Origin: Comamonadaceae bacterium
Lineage (GTDB): Bacteria; Pseudomonadota; Gammaproteobacteria; Burkholderiales; Burkholderiaceae_C
DNA: 64,000 bases
Assembly (NCBI GenBank): GCA_947479935.1
Contig: CANKBG010000004.1
Span: 1-64,000 of the forward strand
Reading direction: 5' to 3'
Shown: one piece after another, positions 18,118 to 28,309 of the stretch
Numbering within the stretch: position 1 is the stretch's first letter
Layout: every line of letters starts with the position of its first letter
Notes under the pieces: generated by a model
What the model was told of the DNA's origin: nothing
What the model saw: the letters and a program-made list of their open reading frames with translations, nothing else
The model's database searches: none
Position numbers and translations under genes: made by a program

Positions 18118-19521
18118 ATGCAAGTGACAGCTTCTATTTTCAAGGCTTACGATATTCGCGGTACTTACCTGCGAACTTTGGACGAAAGCCTTGCCGAAGG
18201 TTTGGGTCGGGCATTTGGAACCTTGGCCTTGAAAGAAGGCCGACACGCCGTGGCTGTGGGCCGCGATGGTCGCTTGAGTGGCCCGTTGCTGTCAACGGCG
18301 CTCATTCGCGGTTTGGTGTCGGTTGGCATTCAGGTCATTGACGTTGGACTCACGACAACGCCACAGCTTTATTTCGCAGCCCATACAGTTTGCGACAGTG
18401 GCATTCAAGTCACAGGCAGTCACAACCCGAAAGACGACAACGGTTTCAAGATGGTTTTGGGCGGCCGCGCCATTTATGGCGACGAAATTCAAACTTTAAG
18501 AAAGCTGATTGAAGGCGAGTCTTGGCATCTGAAAGCGGGTGGTGCTGTTCAGCACTTGAACATCATGCCCGCTTACATTGAACGCATTGTGTCGGGCATT
18601 CAACTCTCTCGCCCCATGAAAATTGTGGTTGATTCTGGAAATGGCATTGCAGGGGCCAGTGCGCCTGGTATTTTCCGCGCCATTGGATGTGAGGTCATTG
18701 AACTTTTCAGTGAAGTTGACGGCAACTTTCCCAATCACCACCCCGACCCTAGCAAACCCGAGAACTTGAAAGATCTGATTGCAACTTTGGAAAAAACCGG
18801 CGCTGAATTGGGCTTGGCTTTTGATGGTGATGGCGACCGTTTGGGCATTGTGACAAAAGACGGTGAAACCATTTACCCAGACCGACAAATGCAATTGTTT
18901 GCACAAGATGTGTTGAGCCGTGTGCCGCACGGCACCATTTTGTTTGACGTGAAATGTTCCCAAAGATTGGCCCCAGCCATTCGTGCAGCGGGTGGCAATG
19001 CCTTGATGTACAAAACCGGCCACTCACTGATCAAAGCCAAAATGAAGCAAATTGAAGCAGAAGGCGGTCAAGCGCCTTTAGGCGGTGAAATGAGTGGACA
19101 CATCTTTTTCAAAGAGAGATGGTATGGCTTTGACGACGGAACTTATGCCGGATGCCGCTTGTTGGAAATAGTGAGCCGTAGCCCAGATGCCAATGCTGTT
19201 TTAAAAGCATTGCCCACCAGTTTCAGTACACCAGAACTCAACGTGGCGTGTAAAGAAGGGGAGCCGCATGAGCTCACAGCGCAATTGTTGGAAGTCGCTT
19301 CAAAGCATTTTTTCAAACCAGCAGAAATTTCTGACATCGATGGTTTACGCGTTGATTGGCCCGATGGTTTTGGTTTAATTCGAGCCTCCAACACCACCCC
19401 TGTGTTGGTCTTGCGTTTTGAGGGTCATACCGAAGAAGCCTTGCATCGAATTGAAAATCAAATGCTCACGTTGCTTCGCACTGTCAAGCCCGATGCCAGT
19501 TTTCAAAGCCCAGCGCATTGA
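18118..19521 (+). CDS. Phosphomannomutase / phosphoglucomutase
   Basis: A 467-residue alpha-D-phosphohexomutase interconverting hexose 1- and 6-phosphates for nucleotide-sugar synthesis. The N-terminus IFKAYDIRGTYLRTLDE is typical. The phosphoserine is S101 in TGSHNPKDDNGFK, the metal-binding loop is DGDGDR at 236-241, the sugar loop is GEMSGHIFF, and the phosphate-binding loop is RASNTTP near residue 420. These match the AlgC/ManB group that accepts both mannose and glucose phosphates. The gene for the Kdo transferase WaaA follows 27 bases later on the same strand, so the pair probably supplies the cell envelope. Confidence 0.93.
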   Translation: MQVTASIFKAYDIRGTYLRTLDESLAEGLGRAFGTLALKEGRHAVAVGRDGRLSGPLLSTALIRGLVSVGIQVIDVGLTTTPQLYFAAHTVCDSGIQVTGSHNPKDDNGFKMVLGGRAIYGDEIQTLRKLIEGESWHLKAGGAVQHLNIMPAYIERIVSGIQLSRPMKIVVDSGNGIAGASAPGIFRAIGCEVIELFSEVDGNFPNHHPDPSKPENLKDLIATLEKTGAELGLAFDGDGDRLGIVTKDGETIYPDRQMQLFAQDVLSRVPHGTILFDVKCSQRLAPAIRAAGGNALMYKTGHSLIKAKMKQIEAEGGQAPLGGEMSGHIFFKERWYGFDDGTYAGCRLLEIVSRSPDANAVLKALPTSFSTPELNVACKEGEPHELTAQLLEVASKHFFKPAEISDIDGLRVDWPDGFGLIRASNTTPVLVLRFEGHTEEALHRIENQMLTLLRTVKPDASFQSPAH

Positions 19522-19548
19522 AACTCAACATCCCTTTGGAATGATGGC

Positions 19549-20868
19549 GTGAGTTCTCGTTTTTCTCTTTGGATCTATGGCCACTTGATGCGCTTGGCAA
19601 AGCCATTGCTACGTCGCAAGTTGCAACGAAGAGCGCACGCAGAACCACTTTATGCCCAACACGTAGAAGAGCGGTTTGGTCAGTATGCTCATGCAGCCCA
19701 CCATCAATGGATTTGGATTCATTCGGTGTCTTTGGGTGAAACCCGCACGGCAGCCCTCTTGTTAAATGGGCTTCGCGAATCTTTTCCAGGCATGAAATTC
19801 TTGCTCACTCAAGGCACGGCAACTGGCAGAGAAGAAGGTCTAAAACTTTTACAAGAAGGCGATGTGCAAGTTTGGCAGCCTTGGGATTCTCCAGAAGTTG
19901 TGCAGCGTTTTTTGGATGCATTTCAGCCGCGTTTAGGATTGGTTTTAGAAACCGAAGTTTGGCCACATTGGGTGGCAGGCGCGGTCAAAAACAAAATGCC
20001 CCTTGTTTTGGTCAACGCGCGCATGAGTGAAAAATCCATGAAGCAAGCTTTAAGGTGGCCTTCCTTGATGCAACCGGCTTACGCAGGACTCAGTGCTGTA
20101 CTGGCGCAAACACATGATGATGCGCAAAGGTTGACTCAACTAGGCGCAAGTGTCAAAGGGGTGCTTGGCAACCTTAAGTTTGATGCCAAACCCGACGAAT
20201 CACAGACCACGCAAGGGCGGGCGTGGCGTGGCAAGCTGAGCCAACCCGTGGTCATGTTGGCCAGTTCACGTGAGGGTGAAGAGTTGTTGTGGCTGGAAGC
20301 GTGGCTTGAATTTTTGGTAAATCATCCCGAAACTAAAGTTCATGCACTGGTGGTGCCAAGACATCCTCAAAGGGTGAACGCTGTTGAGGTTCTTATCCAA
20401 TCTAAAGGCTTTGATGTTTCAAGGCGATCCAGTTGGGGCGCTGAAGGACCCACAAGTGCCTCCTCAACACCCAGCACGCGCACCATTTGGTTGGGCGACA
20501 GTTTGGGCGAAATGTCACTGTATTACAGCTTGGCTGACGCGGCTTTGCTGGGGGGTAGCTTTGAACGTTTAGGCGGTCAAAACTTGATTGAAGCTGCTGC
20601 GTGTGGCTGCCCCATCATCATGGGGCCACATACATTTAACTTCACCGAAGCGGCGCTTGCTGCAGAGGCAGTTGGTGCCGCCTGCAGGGCAGAGACAATG
20701 GCAGAGGCAATCAGTGTGTCAGTCGCCTTGGTTCATAACTCCATTGAGCTTGCCTTGCAATCAGAAAAGGCAAAGCGGTTTGCGCAACAGCACGGCGGCG
20801 CAACGCAACGCACTGTGTTGGCAGTGCGTGAGCTGTTAGAAAAAATCAAGGATTCAGAAGGGCGTTGA
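19549..20868 (+). CDS. waaA: 3-deoxy-D-manno-octulosonic acid transferase
   Basis: A 439-residue inner-membrane glycosyltransferase that adds Kdo to lipid A precursor in lipopolysaccharide synthesis. Family landmarks are WIHSVSLGETRTA, LTQGTATGRE, ETEVWPHWV, LVNARMSEKS, ASSREGEE, VPRHPQR and the C-terminal LGGSFERLGGQNLIEAAA. A hydrophobic N-terminal stretch anchors it. The start is GTG at 19549; both ATG codons just upstream run into a stop after one or two codons, so GTG is the only reasonable choice. Its last 23 bases overlap the 3' end of the convergent tolC gene. Confidence 0.94.
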   Translation: MSSRFSLWIYGHLMRLAKPLLRRKLQRRAHAEPLYAQHVEERFGQYAHAAHHQWIWIHSVSLGETRTAALLLNGLRESFPGMKFLLTQGTATGREEGLKLLQEGDVQVWQPWDSPEVVQRFLDAFQPRLGLVLETEVWPHWVAGAVKNKMPLVLVNARMSEKSMKQALRWPSLMQPAYAGLSAVLAQTHDDAQRLTQLGASVKGVLGNLKFDAKPDESQTTQGRAWRGKLSQPVVMLASSREGEELLWLEAWLEFLVNHPETKVHALVVPRHPQRVNAVEVLIQSKGFDVSRRSSWGAEGPTSASSTPSTRTIWLGDSLGEMSLYYSLADAALLGGSFERLGGQNLIEAAACGCPIIMGPHTFNFTEAALAAEAVGAACRAETMAEAISVSVALVHNSIELALQSEKAKRFAQQHGGATQRTVLAVRELLEKIKDSEGR

Positions 20869-22165
20869 GAGAAGCCAAGTCTGCTTCTGTGAGGGTGCCG
20901 GCTGCTTGACGCAATTTGAGTTGACCCAACAAAACGTCATAGCGTGCCTTGGCCAAATCACGTTTGGTTTGGAACAATTGGCTTTGACTGTTCAGTACAT
21001 CGATGTTGATGCGAACGCCCACTTGATAGCCTAATTTATTGGCATCCAAGGCGCTTTGGCTAGAGGCTTCAGCTGCTTGCAATGCATTGACCTGACCAAT
21101 GCCAGATTGCAAACCAAAAAAAGCTGTGCGAGTGGCTTGTGCCACACCACGTTCGGCCGCGTCCAAATCGGATCGGGCTTTTTCTTCCAAGGCAACCGTT
21201 TCTTTGATGCGGTTTTGTGTGGCAAAGCCTGCAAACAAGGGTATGTTGAAAGCCAATGTGATGCTGTTGGTGTTGCCATCAAGTTGTGAAGAGTTGATAC
21301 CTTTGCCGTTTTTGTAGCGGGTGGGTGTGTAAGCAGCCACCAAATCTAATGTGGGCTTGTGGCCGGCTTCGGCTTTGCTTGTCTCTAGCTTGGCAATTTC
21401 CAAAGCAGTCCGGCTTTGAACTACCGATGGATTGAACTCGGAAGATTGCATCACCCATTGGTCCAAGCTAGCTACTTCTGGCGCAGTGAGTTTTGCGTTG
21501 ATTGAAAGAGATTTGGGCTCAATGTTGTTGAGACCGACCAACTGGTTTAAAGCCAAGCGCTTGATGCGCAAGTCGTTGTCTGCTGCAATTTCTTGCGCCA
21601 AGACCAAGTCGTAGCGCGCTTGTGCTTCACGCGTGTCTGTGATGGTTGAAGTGCCTACTTCAAAATTGCGCTTGGCAGCCGCTAATTGTTCTGCCACGGC
21701 TACTTTTTGTGCTTTCACAAAGTCTAAGCTTTCACGTGAAATCAGCACATCGAAATAGGCTTGGCTTAAGCGCACCATGAGGTCTTGCTCAGCCGCCTTC
21801 AATTGAACACTGGCCAACTCTAATTGGCGTTGACCTTGTTGGTAAGTTGCCGAGTTGGCTGGACGATACAGCGGTTGCGAAGCGCTGAGTGTGGCTGATT
21901 TGCTTTGCGAGGTGACCGTTTGTGCGGCGGCAATGAGTTCTACATCTGTCTTGTTGACGTTTGCAGCCAAGCCGATGGTGGGCATCAGGACAGCCTTGGC
22001 TTGATCGCCCTTGGCTAAATTGGCGGAATATTGCGACTGCGCTGCTTTGTATGTGGCGTCGTAGCTGCGTGCCGTTTCAAACAAAGACATCAAGCTTTGC
22101 GCTTGTGCTGAACTGGCGAAAGCGGCTGAAATAGCCAGTGTGATGGGTAGAAATCGCAAATTCAT
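20846..22165 (-). CDS. tolC: TolC-type outer-membrane efflux channel
   Basis: A 439-residue outer-membrane factor. Residues 1-22 form the signal peptide (MNLRFLPITLAISAAFASSA, then QAQ). The mature part has the two-fold repeated helical/beta pattern of TolC, with LFETARSYDATYKAAQSQY at the start and LDANKLGYQVGVRINIDVLNS in the second repeat. It forms the trimeric exit duct for RND pumps and type I secretion. It is the last gene of the minus-strand locus that begins with tetR, adaptor and RND pump, so all three components of an efflux machine lie within 8 kb. It ends inside the 3' end of waaA. Confidence 0.92.
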   Translation of the reverse strand: MNLRFLPITLAISAAFASSAQAQSLMSLFETARSYDATYKAAQSQYSANLAKGDQAKAVLMPTIGLAANVNKTDVELIAAAQTVTSQSKSATLSASQPLYRPANSATYQQGQRQLELASVQLKAAEQDLMVRLSQAYFDVLISRESLDFVKAQKVAVAEQLAAAKRNFEVGTSTITDTREAQARYDLVLAQEIAADNDLRIKRLALNQLVGLNNIEPKSLSINAKLTAPEVASLDQWVMQSSEFNPSVVQSRTALEIAKLETSKAEAGHKPTLDLVAAYTPTRYKNGKGINSSQLDGNTNSITLAFNIPLFAGFATQNRIKETVALEEKARSDLDAAERGVAQATRTAFFGLQSGIGQVNALQAAEASSQSALDANKLGYQVGVRINIDVLNSQSQLFQTKRDLAKARYDVLLGQLKLRQAAGTLTEADLASLNALLNP

Positions 22166-22210
22166 TGAGTTCTTTCGTGGCAGTTGCCGATGAGGTTTGG
22201 GTGATTGGTT

Positions 22211-22549
22211 TCAATAAACAGGAATGCTGGCATCTACTTGGTTGGACCAAGCATTGATGCCACCGCTGATGTTGACGATGTTTTGAAATCCATGATTTTC
22301 AAGAAAAGATGCCACTTGCATGCTTCTGCTGCCATGATGACACAGGCAAGCGATGGGGCGGTTTTTGTTAAGTTCAACCAACCGATTAGGCACACTTTGC
22401 ATCGGCATGATTTGCACTTCGCAACCCGCAGGGGCAATGCTGGCCAACTCACACTCCCAAGTTTCACGGACATCTAAAACCAAGGGCTGTCCATGAGTTG
22501 TGGCTGTGGTTAGCCAGTCGTTGAACTGAGCGGGACTAATTTGTTGCAT
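22211..22549 (-). CDS. Single-domain rhodanese-like sulfurtransferase
   Basis: A 112-residue rhodanese domain protein. The CH2A-like motif VLDVRETWECELA sits near residue 25, and the active-site loop is CLCHHGSRSMQVASFL, with the persulfide cysteine in CHHGSRS. It resembles GlpE/PspE-type small sulfurtransferases that move sulfane sulfur or cyanide-derived sulfur. No signal peptide is present. It follows the pcm-like gene by 14 bases and precedes tolC by 45 bases; this pcm-rhodanese-tolC order is seen in related Burkholderiales, though the functional reason is not known to me. Confidence 0.9.
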   Translation of the reverse strand: MQQISPAQFNDWLTTATTHGQPLVLDVRETWECELASIAPAGCEVQIMPMQSVPNRLVELNKNRPIACLCHHGSRSMQVASFLENHGFQNIVNISGGINAWSNQVDASIPVY

Positions 22550-22563
22550 GGGCTTCGTATCAA

Positions 22564-23229
22564 TTAGAAAGAAAAACGGTTGTGCTCAGGAAAACCTTGC
22601 AGTCTAGGGGCTACCGTGTCCCAAGGCTCCGAGGTTTGCCATTGCTGCTCGCCAGTGCGAGTGATGACACTGGCACGCATGACAGGGTCTTCCCCCACCA
22701 CGGCCAACAAACGTCCGCCTATTTTGAGTTGCTCTAACAAAACTTGAGGTACATCAGGAACTGAACCGCTTAACAAAATGACATCGAAAGGACCATCCGT
22801 CGCAGCGCCATGGCTGCCATTGGCATTTCGAACTTCGACGTTGGTGATGCCTGCCGCTTGCAAATTAGACCGAGCTTGCTGAGCCAAGGCGGGGTCAATC
22901 TCGAAGCTCAAGACACTGGCTGCTTGATGCGCGGCCAATGCCGCCATATAGCCGGAGCCTGTGCCAATTTCTAAAACTTTGTCGGTGCCCAGAATGGCCG
23001 CATTCTGCAAGAAACGTGCTTCTACGCGAGGCGCCAACATCACTTGACCTGCAGAGCCTGTGACCTGCAAAGGAATTTCCATGTCGACAAATGCCAAAGC
23101 TTTGTGTGCCAAAGGCACAAAATTTTCCCGCTTGACGATCGACAAAAGTGACAAGACCTGTCCGTCCAAAACTTCCCATGGACGAATTTGTTGTTCAATC
23201 ATGTTGAAACGGGCAATATCATTGTTCAT
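22564..23229 (-). CDS. Protein-L-isoaspartate O-methyltransferase-like protein
   Basis: A 221-residue SAM methyltransferase of the PCMT family, which repairs isoaspartyl residues in aged proteins. SAM motif I is VLEIGTGSGYMAALAAHQA, the N-terminus MNNDIARFNMIEQQIRPWEV is typical of a proteobacterial subgroup, and the C-terminus is LQGFPEHNRFSF. The stretch where classical Pcm has the catalytic serine (ISQPYMVARM in E. coli) reads QVMLAPRVEARF here, so that serine is missing. Methyltransferase fold is certain; isoaspartate activity is less so. The next gene is a rhodanese 14 bases on. Confidence 0.82.
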   Translation of the reverse strand: MNNDIARFNMIEQQIRPWEVLDGQVLSLLSIVKRENFVPLAHKALAFVDMEIPLQVTGSAGQVMLAPRVEARFLQNAAILGTDKVLEIGTGSGYMAALAAHQAASVLSFEIDPALAQQARSNLQAAGITNVEVRNANGSHGAATDGPFDVILLSGSVPDVPQVLLEQLKIGGRLLAVVGEDPVMRASVITRTGEQQWQTSEPWDTVAPRLQGFPEHNRFSF

Positions 23230-23285
23230 TACTACTCCAGGGGGTATCTAATTCTAGCTGTTACTATTTTAGCTTCTGCCAGGCG

Positions 23286-26200
23286 CTAAGCGGTGCTTTT
23301 TTGCTCGCCCGACCAGAGCCGTTTCAAAAATTCACTTAAATCGTCCATGTAGCAATAAACCACAGGCACAACCACCAGTGTGAGCAAGGAAGAAGTGATG
23401 ACCCCACCAATGACGGCCTGCCCCATGGGGGCGCGCTGTTCAGAACCCTCGGTCATTGCAAAAGCCAGTGGAATCATGCCAAAAATCATGGCCAAGGTGG
23501 TCATTAAGATGGGGCGAAGCCTGACTTTGGCCGCCAACAGCAGGGCTTCATTTCTGGGCAGGCCGGGCACACTTTGACCCTCCTCAGAAACGCCACCTTC
23601 TCGGGCGCGAATGGCAAAGTCCACCAGCAAAATGGCATTTTTAGTGACCAGTCCCATGAGCATGACCACCCCAATGGCAGAAAACATGGAAAGCGTAGAC
23701 CTGAAGGCCATGAGCGCCAATACCACCCCAATCAAGGTCAGGGGAAGGGCTGTCATCAGTGCCAACGGTTGTAAAAAGCTCTTGAATTGGCTGGCCAGAA
23801 TCATGTAGATGAAGATCACAGCCATGATGAGTGCTGTGGTGGCGTATTGAAATGACTCGTTCATGCTTTTGGTCGAGCCCCCAAATTGGTAACGATAGCC
23901 GGGAGGCCAAGCCATGGCATCCAGAATTTTTCGGATGTCGCTTGAAATTTCGCCAGCAGATCTGCGTGAGGCGTTGGCGTTGATAGAAACCTCGCGCATT
24001 AAGTCTCGACGGTTAATTTGATTTGAGCCCGTGGTTTCCTCGACGTTCGCCACTTGTCCCAAGCGAACAATGCGCGAGGTGCCATCGGCCGATGGCAAGC
24101 TGAATGGCAAGCGCTCCAAATCTTGAGGGCTGTTGCGGTAATCAGGCGCCAGTCTCACATTGACGTCGTAAGTTTGATCGTCTGGCGCACGCCAATTGCC
24201 AACGGTTTGACCAGCCACCAAAGTTCGCAATGAATTTGAAAGAGGTGACACACTCAGCCCCAAGTCAGAGGCTGACTCGCGCATTACTTTGATGGAAATC
24301 GAAGGCTTGTTGGGTTTGACACTTGAATCTAAATCGACAAGGCCGGGAATGTCTCGCACTTGCGCCATGATTTTCAAAGCCAGCCGCTCAAGTTCGCGTT
24401 GGTCTGGGCCTTGCAAGGAAAACTCGATTTGTTTGTTGCCGCCCACTGAATCTAGCGTGCCAACGTGCGTCAAAGTGATGCCGGCCACTTTGGACAATCG
24501 CTCACGCAACAAGGCGGCAATGTCCTCCACACTCCGTTGTCGCAATTTGCGATCCACCAGACGAATGTAAAGGCTGGCGTTGTTTTTGCCCTGCGCATTG
24601 GGGGTGTTCATGCCAGTCAGTGTGTATTGGACTTCTGGAAATTCACGCACAATGCTTTCCACTTGCTTGGCTTTGATGGCGGTGCTTTCCAGCGAAGTTC
24701 CCACTGGCGTTTGGAAGTTGAGTGTGGTTTCGGAGTAGTCGCCCTTGGGAACGAATTCTGTTCCCAGCAAAGGCACCATCAAAACGCTGGCAATGAAAAT
24801 ACTTACCGCCATGAAGAGTGTGGTTCGTTTGTAGTGCAAGGCCCAAGCCAACATGTGTTGGTATCGGTCGGCCATGTGCTCGGTTTGAATTTCGAACCAG
24901 TGCGTCACGCGACCGATCGATTTGTCGTACCAATTTTTTGGGGCTGGTGCTTCGCCTGGCTTGTGAATGCTGGGGTCGTGCCAAACACTTGACAGCATCG
25001 GGTCGAGCGTAAAACTCACGAACATGGAAATGAGCACAGCCGCCACAATGGTGATTCCGAACTCATGGAAGAACTTGCCAATGATGCCTTCCATAAAGCC
25101 AATGGGTAAAAACACCGCTACGATGGACAGCGTGGTTGCCAAAACAGCCAAGCCAATTTCTTGAGTGCCAATCATGGCGGCCTCGTAGGAATTTTTGCCC
25201 ATTTGCACGTGGCGCACGATGTTTTCTCGAACCACAATGGCATCGTCAATCAGCAAGCCAACACAAAGCGACAGGGCCATGAGTGTGATCATGTTGATTG
25301 TGAAGCCAAAGATGCTCATGAACCAAAAGGTACCAATCAACGAAATAGGCAAAGTCAAGCCAGTGATGACCGTGGAACGCCATGAATTTAAAAACAAGAA
25401 CACGATCAGAACGGTGAGCAATGCGCCTTCAATCAGGGTTCTTCGAACGTTGTCCACTGCCACTCGTATTTGCCTTGAGCCATCAGATACAGGTTGCAGT
25501 TGAACGCCGGGTGGAGCTTGCTTGCGCAATGCTTGAAGGGCTCCCATGAGTCCATCAACCACTTCAATGGTGTTGGCATCCTGAGATTTTTGAACGGTGA
25601 GCAGCAATGTGCGGTCACCGTTGTAAAGCGCCATGTTTTCAATTTCTTGCGCGCCGTCTTTCACTTGAGCGACCTGCGACAACCGAATGGGTGTTGTGCC
25701 TTTGCGGGCCACAATGATGTTGCCAAAATCTTCGGGGCGTTTGATGCGCGACTGTATTTGAATCACTCGCTCTTGTGTAAATGATCTGAGTGCGCCAACT
25801 GGCAAGTCTTGGTTTTCGTTTTTAACAGCTGCTGCAATTTGATCGGCACTGATGCCGAGTGCCTCCATGGCATCAGGCTTAAAATAGACATTGATTTCTC
25901 GGCGGCTGCCCCCGATGATGTTGACGGCGCCGACGCCTCGGACATTTTCTAGGCGCTTCTTGATCACTTGTTCAGAGTAGTTGGTTAACTCAACCAAGCT
26001 TGTGCCTTTGGCATCGTTGATTGAATCAGGTATGACGGCCAAAGACCATATGGCCTTGCTGGTAGGGTCAAACCGAATGACACGCGGCTCCTTCACCTCA
26101 TCTCGAAGTGTGGCGCGAATGCCCGCTACTTTTTCGCGAACATCATCGGCTGCTTTTCTGCCATCAATATTGAGTTGAAACTCAATGACCACCACCGATT

Positions 26201-26462
26201 GATTTTCATAGCTTCGGGAGGTGAGGGCGTTGATGCCCGCAATGGCGTTGACGCCTTCTTCTATTTTTTTAGAAACTTCGCTTTCCACAATTTCTGGTGA
26301 CGCACCTGGATATTCCGTCAGCACTACCACCACCGGAAAATCAATGTTGGGAAATTGGTCGACCTTTAATTTCTGAAACGCAAACAAACCCATGACCACG
26401 AAGGCGAGCATGATCATCGTCGCGAAGACGGGATTTTTAAGACTGACTCTGGTAAACCACAT
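23286..26462 (-). CDS. RND efflux pump inner-membrane permease (HAE-1 type)
   Basis: A 1058-residue proton-driven multidrug transporter of the AcrB/MexB class. It starts [16 protein letters not shown] with the first membrane helix, followed by a large periplasmic domain. The second half repeats the layout. The proton-relay aspartates D406 and D407 sit in [13 protein letters not shown], and the partner lysine is in [15 protein letters not shown] near residue 955. Twelve membrane segments are expected. It is preceded by the adaptor gene (28-base gap), and the tolC-type channel gene lies 1.1 kb downstream. Retention of the relay residues argues for a functional antiporter; substrates cannot be read from sequence. 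Confidence 0.93.
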   Translation of the reverse strand: MWFTRVSLKNPVFATMIMLAFVVMGLFAFQKLKVDQFPNIDFPVVVVLTEYPGASPEIVESEVSKKIEEGVNAIAGINALTSRSYENQSVVVIEFQLNIDGRKAADDVREKVAGIRATLRDEVKEPRVIRFDPTSKAIWSLAVIPDSINDAKGTSLVELTNYSEQVIKKRLENVRGVGAVNIIGGSRREINVYFKPDAMEALGISADQIAAAVKNENQDLPVGALRSFTQERVIQIQSRIKRPEDFGNIIVARKGTTPIRLSQVAQVKDGAQEIENMALYNGDRTLLLTVQKSQDANTIEVVDGLMGALQALRKQAPPGVQLQPVSDGSRQIRVAVDNVRRTLIEGALLTVLIVFLFLNSWRSTVITGLTLPISLIGTFWFMSIFGFTINMITLMALSLCVGLLIDDAIVVRENIVRHVQMGKNSYEAAMIGTQEIGLAVLATTLSIVAVFLPIGFMEGIIGKFFHEFGITIVAAVLISMFVSFTLDPMLSSVWHDPSIHKPGEAPAPKNWYDKSIGRVTHWFEIQTEHMADRYQHMLAWALHYKRTTLFMAVSIFIASVLMVPLLGTEFVPKGDYSETTLNFQTPVGTSLESTAIKAKQVESIVREFPEVQYTLTGMNTPNAQGKNNASLYIRLVDRKLRQRSVEDIAALLRERLSKVAGITLTHVGTLDSVGGNKQIEFSLQGPDQRELERLALKIMAQVRDIPGLVDLDSSVKPNKPSISIKVMRESASDLGLSVSPLSNSLRTLVAGQTVGNWRAPDDQTYDVNVRLAPDYRNSPQDLERLPFSLPSADGTSRIVRLGQVANVEETTGSNQINRRDLMREVSINANASRRSAGEISSDIRKILDAMAWPPGYRYQFGGSTKSMNESFQYATTALIMAVIFIYMILASQFKSFLQPLALMTALPLTLIGVVLALMAFRSTLSMFSAIGVVMLMGLVTKNAILLVDFAIRAREGGVSEEGQSVPGLPRNEALLLAAKVRLRPILMTTLAMIFGMIPLAFAMTEGSEQRAPMGQAVIGGVITSSLLTLVVVPVVYCYMDDLSEFLKRLWSGEQKSTA

Positions 26463-26490
26463 GGTGTGTGAAGCGAAGTCTTAGAAGTTT

Positions 26491-27642
26491 TCAGGGCTTG
26501 GTAGCCTGATTTGTGGTTGCAGGCTTGGGTGCTTGAATGACCAAGGTGCCATCGCGCACAGAGCCTGCGCTTGGTGCCAATACTTGCGTGCCCTCAGGAA
26601 TTTCTTTCAAGGCCATGACCGCTTTGCCGTCGGCTTCCCCTTTGAGACCCAATTCAACTTTGACATGTGTCACGCGCCCATTTTGAAGGGTCTGCACATA
26701 GGGGACTGTTTTGTCTGCTCGGACACTTTCAAGGGGAACCACCACAGATTGAACACTTTGAGTGCCTAAACTGCCCTGAACAAAGACGCCGTGTCGTAAT
26801 TGCGGATGAGCTTGCAAACCTAGATACACCAGCACACTGCGGCTACCGGTTTGGGTGCTGGGGTTGATGCGCAAAACTTTGGCGCTAACCTCTTGCGTGG
26901 AACCCTCAATCAGAAGCTTGGCAGTTTGTCCTAACTTGACGTTCATCGCATCAGATGAAGTGAGTGTGGCCTCCAACTCCAATAGCGATAAATCGACAAT
27001 TTCAACAATCCGTGCGTCGATCGATACGCGCTCGCCAAGTTGCGCCATCCGTTGGCTGATGTAGCCGCTGATGGGTGCTTTCAAGGCGCAATCGTCAACG
27101 GCTTTGCTAGCCACTTCCAAGGCAGACAATGCAGCTTGATAAGTTGCTTTAGCACCATTGAGATTGGAGATAGAGGCGTCTAGGGCTGTTTTAGAAATGA
27201 AGCCCTGATTGACCAATGCATTGTTGTTGTCAAATTGGCGTTGTGCCACTTCGACTTGAGCACGTGCGGCTTCAGCTTGCTGGGCCGCTTGACGCTGACG
27301 TGCCACATACTCTGTGGTGTCCACGCGCGCGATCACTTGGCCGGCTGCAATGGCATCGCCTTCGCGCACTTGAAGAGCCACCAATTCGCCTGCAACGCGT
27401 GCTTTCACCATGGCACTCTTCACCGCCTTTAGCGTGCCCGAGATAGGCAGGCCTTGGACCATGTTTATTTTTTGAGCAAGAACAATGTCGCCATCGGCCA
27501 GTTCGATGCTTGCTGGCAAACTGCTTTTGGCCACGGACGCTTCAAGGGGCCGTTTGTTTAGCCAACCCATTTTGTAGCCGGTGGTTAAGGCAACCAAAAG
27601 CAAGATCAGAACAACAGCGGATGTTTTTTTAGAAAGCAGCAT
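26491..27642 (-). CDS. RND efflux periplasmic adaptor (membrane fusion protein)
   Basis: A 383-residue adaptor linking the RND pump to the outer-membrane channel. The start at 27642 gives MLLSKKTSAVVLILLLVALT, a single N-terminal membrane anchor without a lipobox cysteine. The lipoyl half-motifs are VAGELVALQVREGDAIAAG and LKAPISGYISQRMAQLGE, flanking a coiled-coil hairpin (about residues 105-165). The longer upstream open frame would run into tetR and has no family support. The gene begins 1 base after the tetR stop and is followed by the pump gene, so the order is tetR-adaptor-pump on one transcript. Confidence 0.92.
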   Translation of the reverse strand: MLLSKKTSAVVLILLLVALTTGYKMGWLNKRPLEASVAKSSLPASIELADGDIVLAQKINMVQGLPISGTLKAVKSAMVKARVAGELVALQVREGDAIAAGQVIARVDTTEYVARQRQAAQQAEAARAQVEVAQRQFDNNNALVNQGFISKTALDASISNLNGAKATYQAALSALEVASKAVDDCALKAPISGYISQRMAQLGERVSIDARIVEIVDLSLLELEATLTSSDAMNVKLGQTAKLLIEGSTQEVSAKVLRINPSTQTGSRSVLVYLGLQAHPQLRHGVFVQGSLGTQSVQSVVVPLESVRADKTVPYVQTLQNGRVTHVKVELGLKGEADGKAVMALKEIPEGTQVLAPSAGSVRDGTLVIQAPKPATTNQATKP

Positions 27643-27643
27643 A

Positions 27644-28285
27644 TTAATTTGAAGCAGACAGTCCCCGGACAAGGAGATCTGCGTGTTGTGCAATGAATTC
27701 CTCTGGATCCATTTGCTTTGAGCCTGCATGGCACAAAGCACTGGAGTGTTTTGACATGATGAGAAATAACATAGGGGCTATGACCGCCATGGCGGTATGG
27801 TCGGTGTTGAAATTTTTAAACTCACCTTGGCTTCGGCCTCTTTCCAACACATCGTTCAGCAAGCGCATGGCTGGGACAATGACTTCTTCTTGGTAAAAGG
27901 CGGCTAGGTCGGGGAAGTTGTTGGCCTCGCTGATGATCATTTTGGAAATACCAGAGGCCTTGGTCGAGCCGTAACGGCGCCACCAGGCCAACATCAAATA
28001 TTTGAGAAGGGCGCCACTACCGCCTTGGTAGTTTGCAAATTCAAGGGCGCCTTCTGTGACTGGTTTCACCACGTTTTCTCGGACCACCGCTTTGAACAAC
28101 TCCTCTTTGCTTGGGAAGTACAAAAACAGCGTTCCCTTGGACACACCGGCACGCGCGGCAACTTCTTCTGAGCGTGTCGCAGCAAAGCCTTTTTCAACAA
28201 ATAGATCTAGCGCCGCCTCAAGCAACTCACCCGGTCGGTGTTGTTTGCGTCGTTCGCGCTTGTGGGGGTTTAGTATTTCAGACAC
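27644..28285 (-). CDS. TetR/AcrR-family repressor of the adjacent efflux pump
   Basis: A 213-residue one-component regulator. The N-terminal helix-turn-helix is VAARAGVSKGTLFLYFPSK, preceded by RPGELLEAALDLFVEKGFAA; the C-terminal half is a ligand-binding TetR domain. I start it at GTG 28285 (SEILNPHKRERRKQ after the initiator). The only longer option is a TTG at 28336 that coincides with the -35 box of a very good promoter, so the 17 extra codons are probably promoter DNA. It is the first gene of the tetR-adaptor-RND run and probably represses its own operon until a pump substrate binds. Confidence 0.88.
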   Translation of the reverse strand: MSEILNPHKRERRKQHRPGELLEAALDLFVEKGFAATRSEEVAARAGVSKGTLFLYFPSKEELFKAVVRENVVKPVTEGALEFANYQGGSGALLKYLMLAWWRRYGSTKASGISKMIISEANNFPDLAAFYQEEVIVPAMRLLNDVLERGRSQGEFKNFNTDHTAMAVIAPMLFLIMSKHSSALCHAGSKQMDPEEFIAQHADLLVRGLSASN

Positions 28286-28291
28286 GTTTAA

Positions 28292-28309
28292 TGACTCGTT
28301 GGTTAGTAA
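28292..28309 (-). promoter_or_regulatory. Candidate TetR operator at the efflux promoter
   Basis: Read on the minus strand the site is TTACTAACCAACGAGTCA. Its left half TTACTAACC is a good match to the half-site used by many TetR-type repressors of RND pumps (palindromes of the form TTACT-ACC-GGT-AGTAA); the right half is degenerate. It lies between the -10 box and the GTG start of tetR, where a repressor would block transcription. The position supports it more strongly than the symmetry does. Confidence 0.42.
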
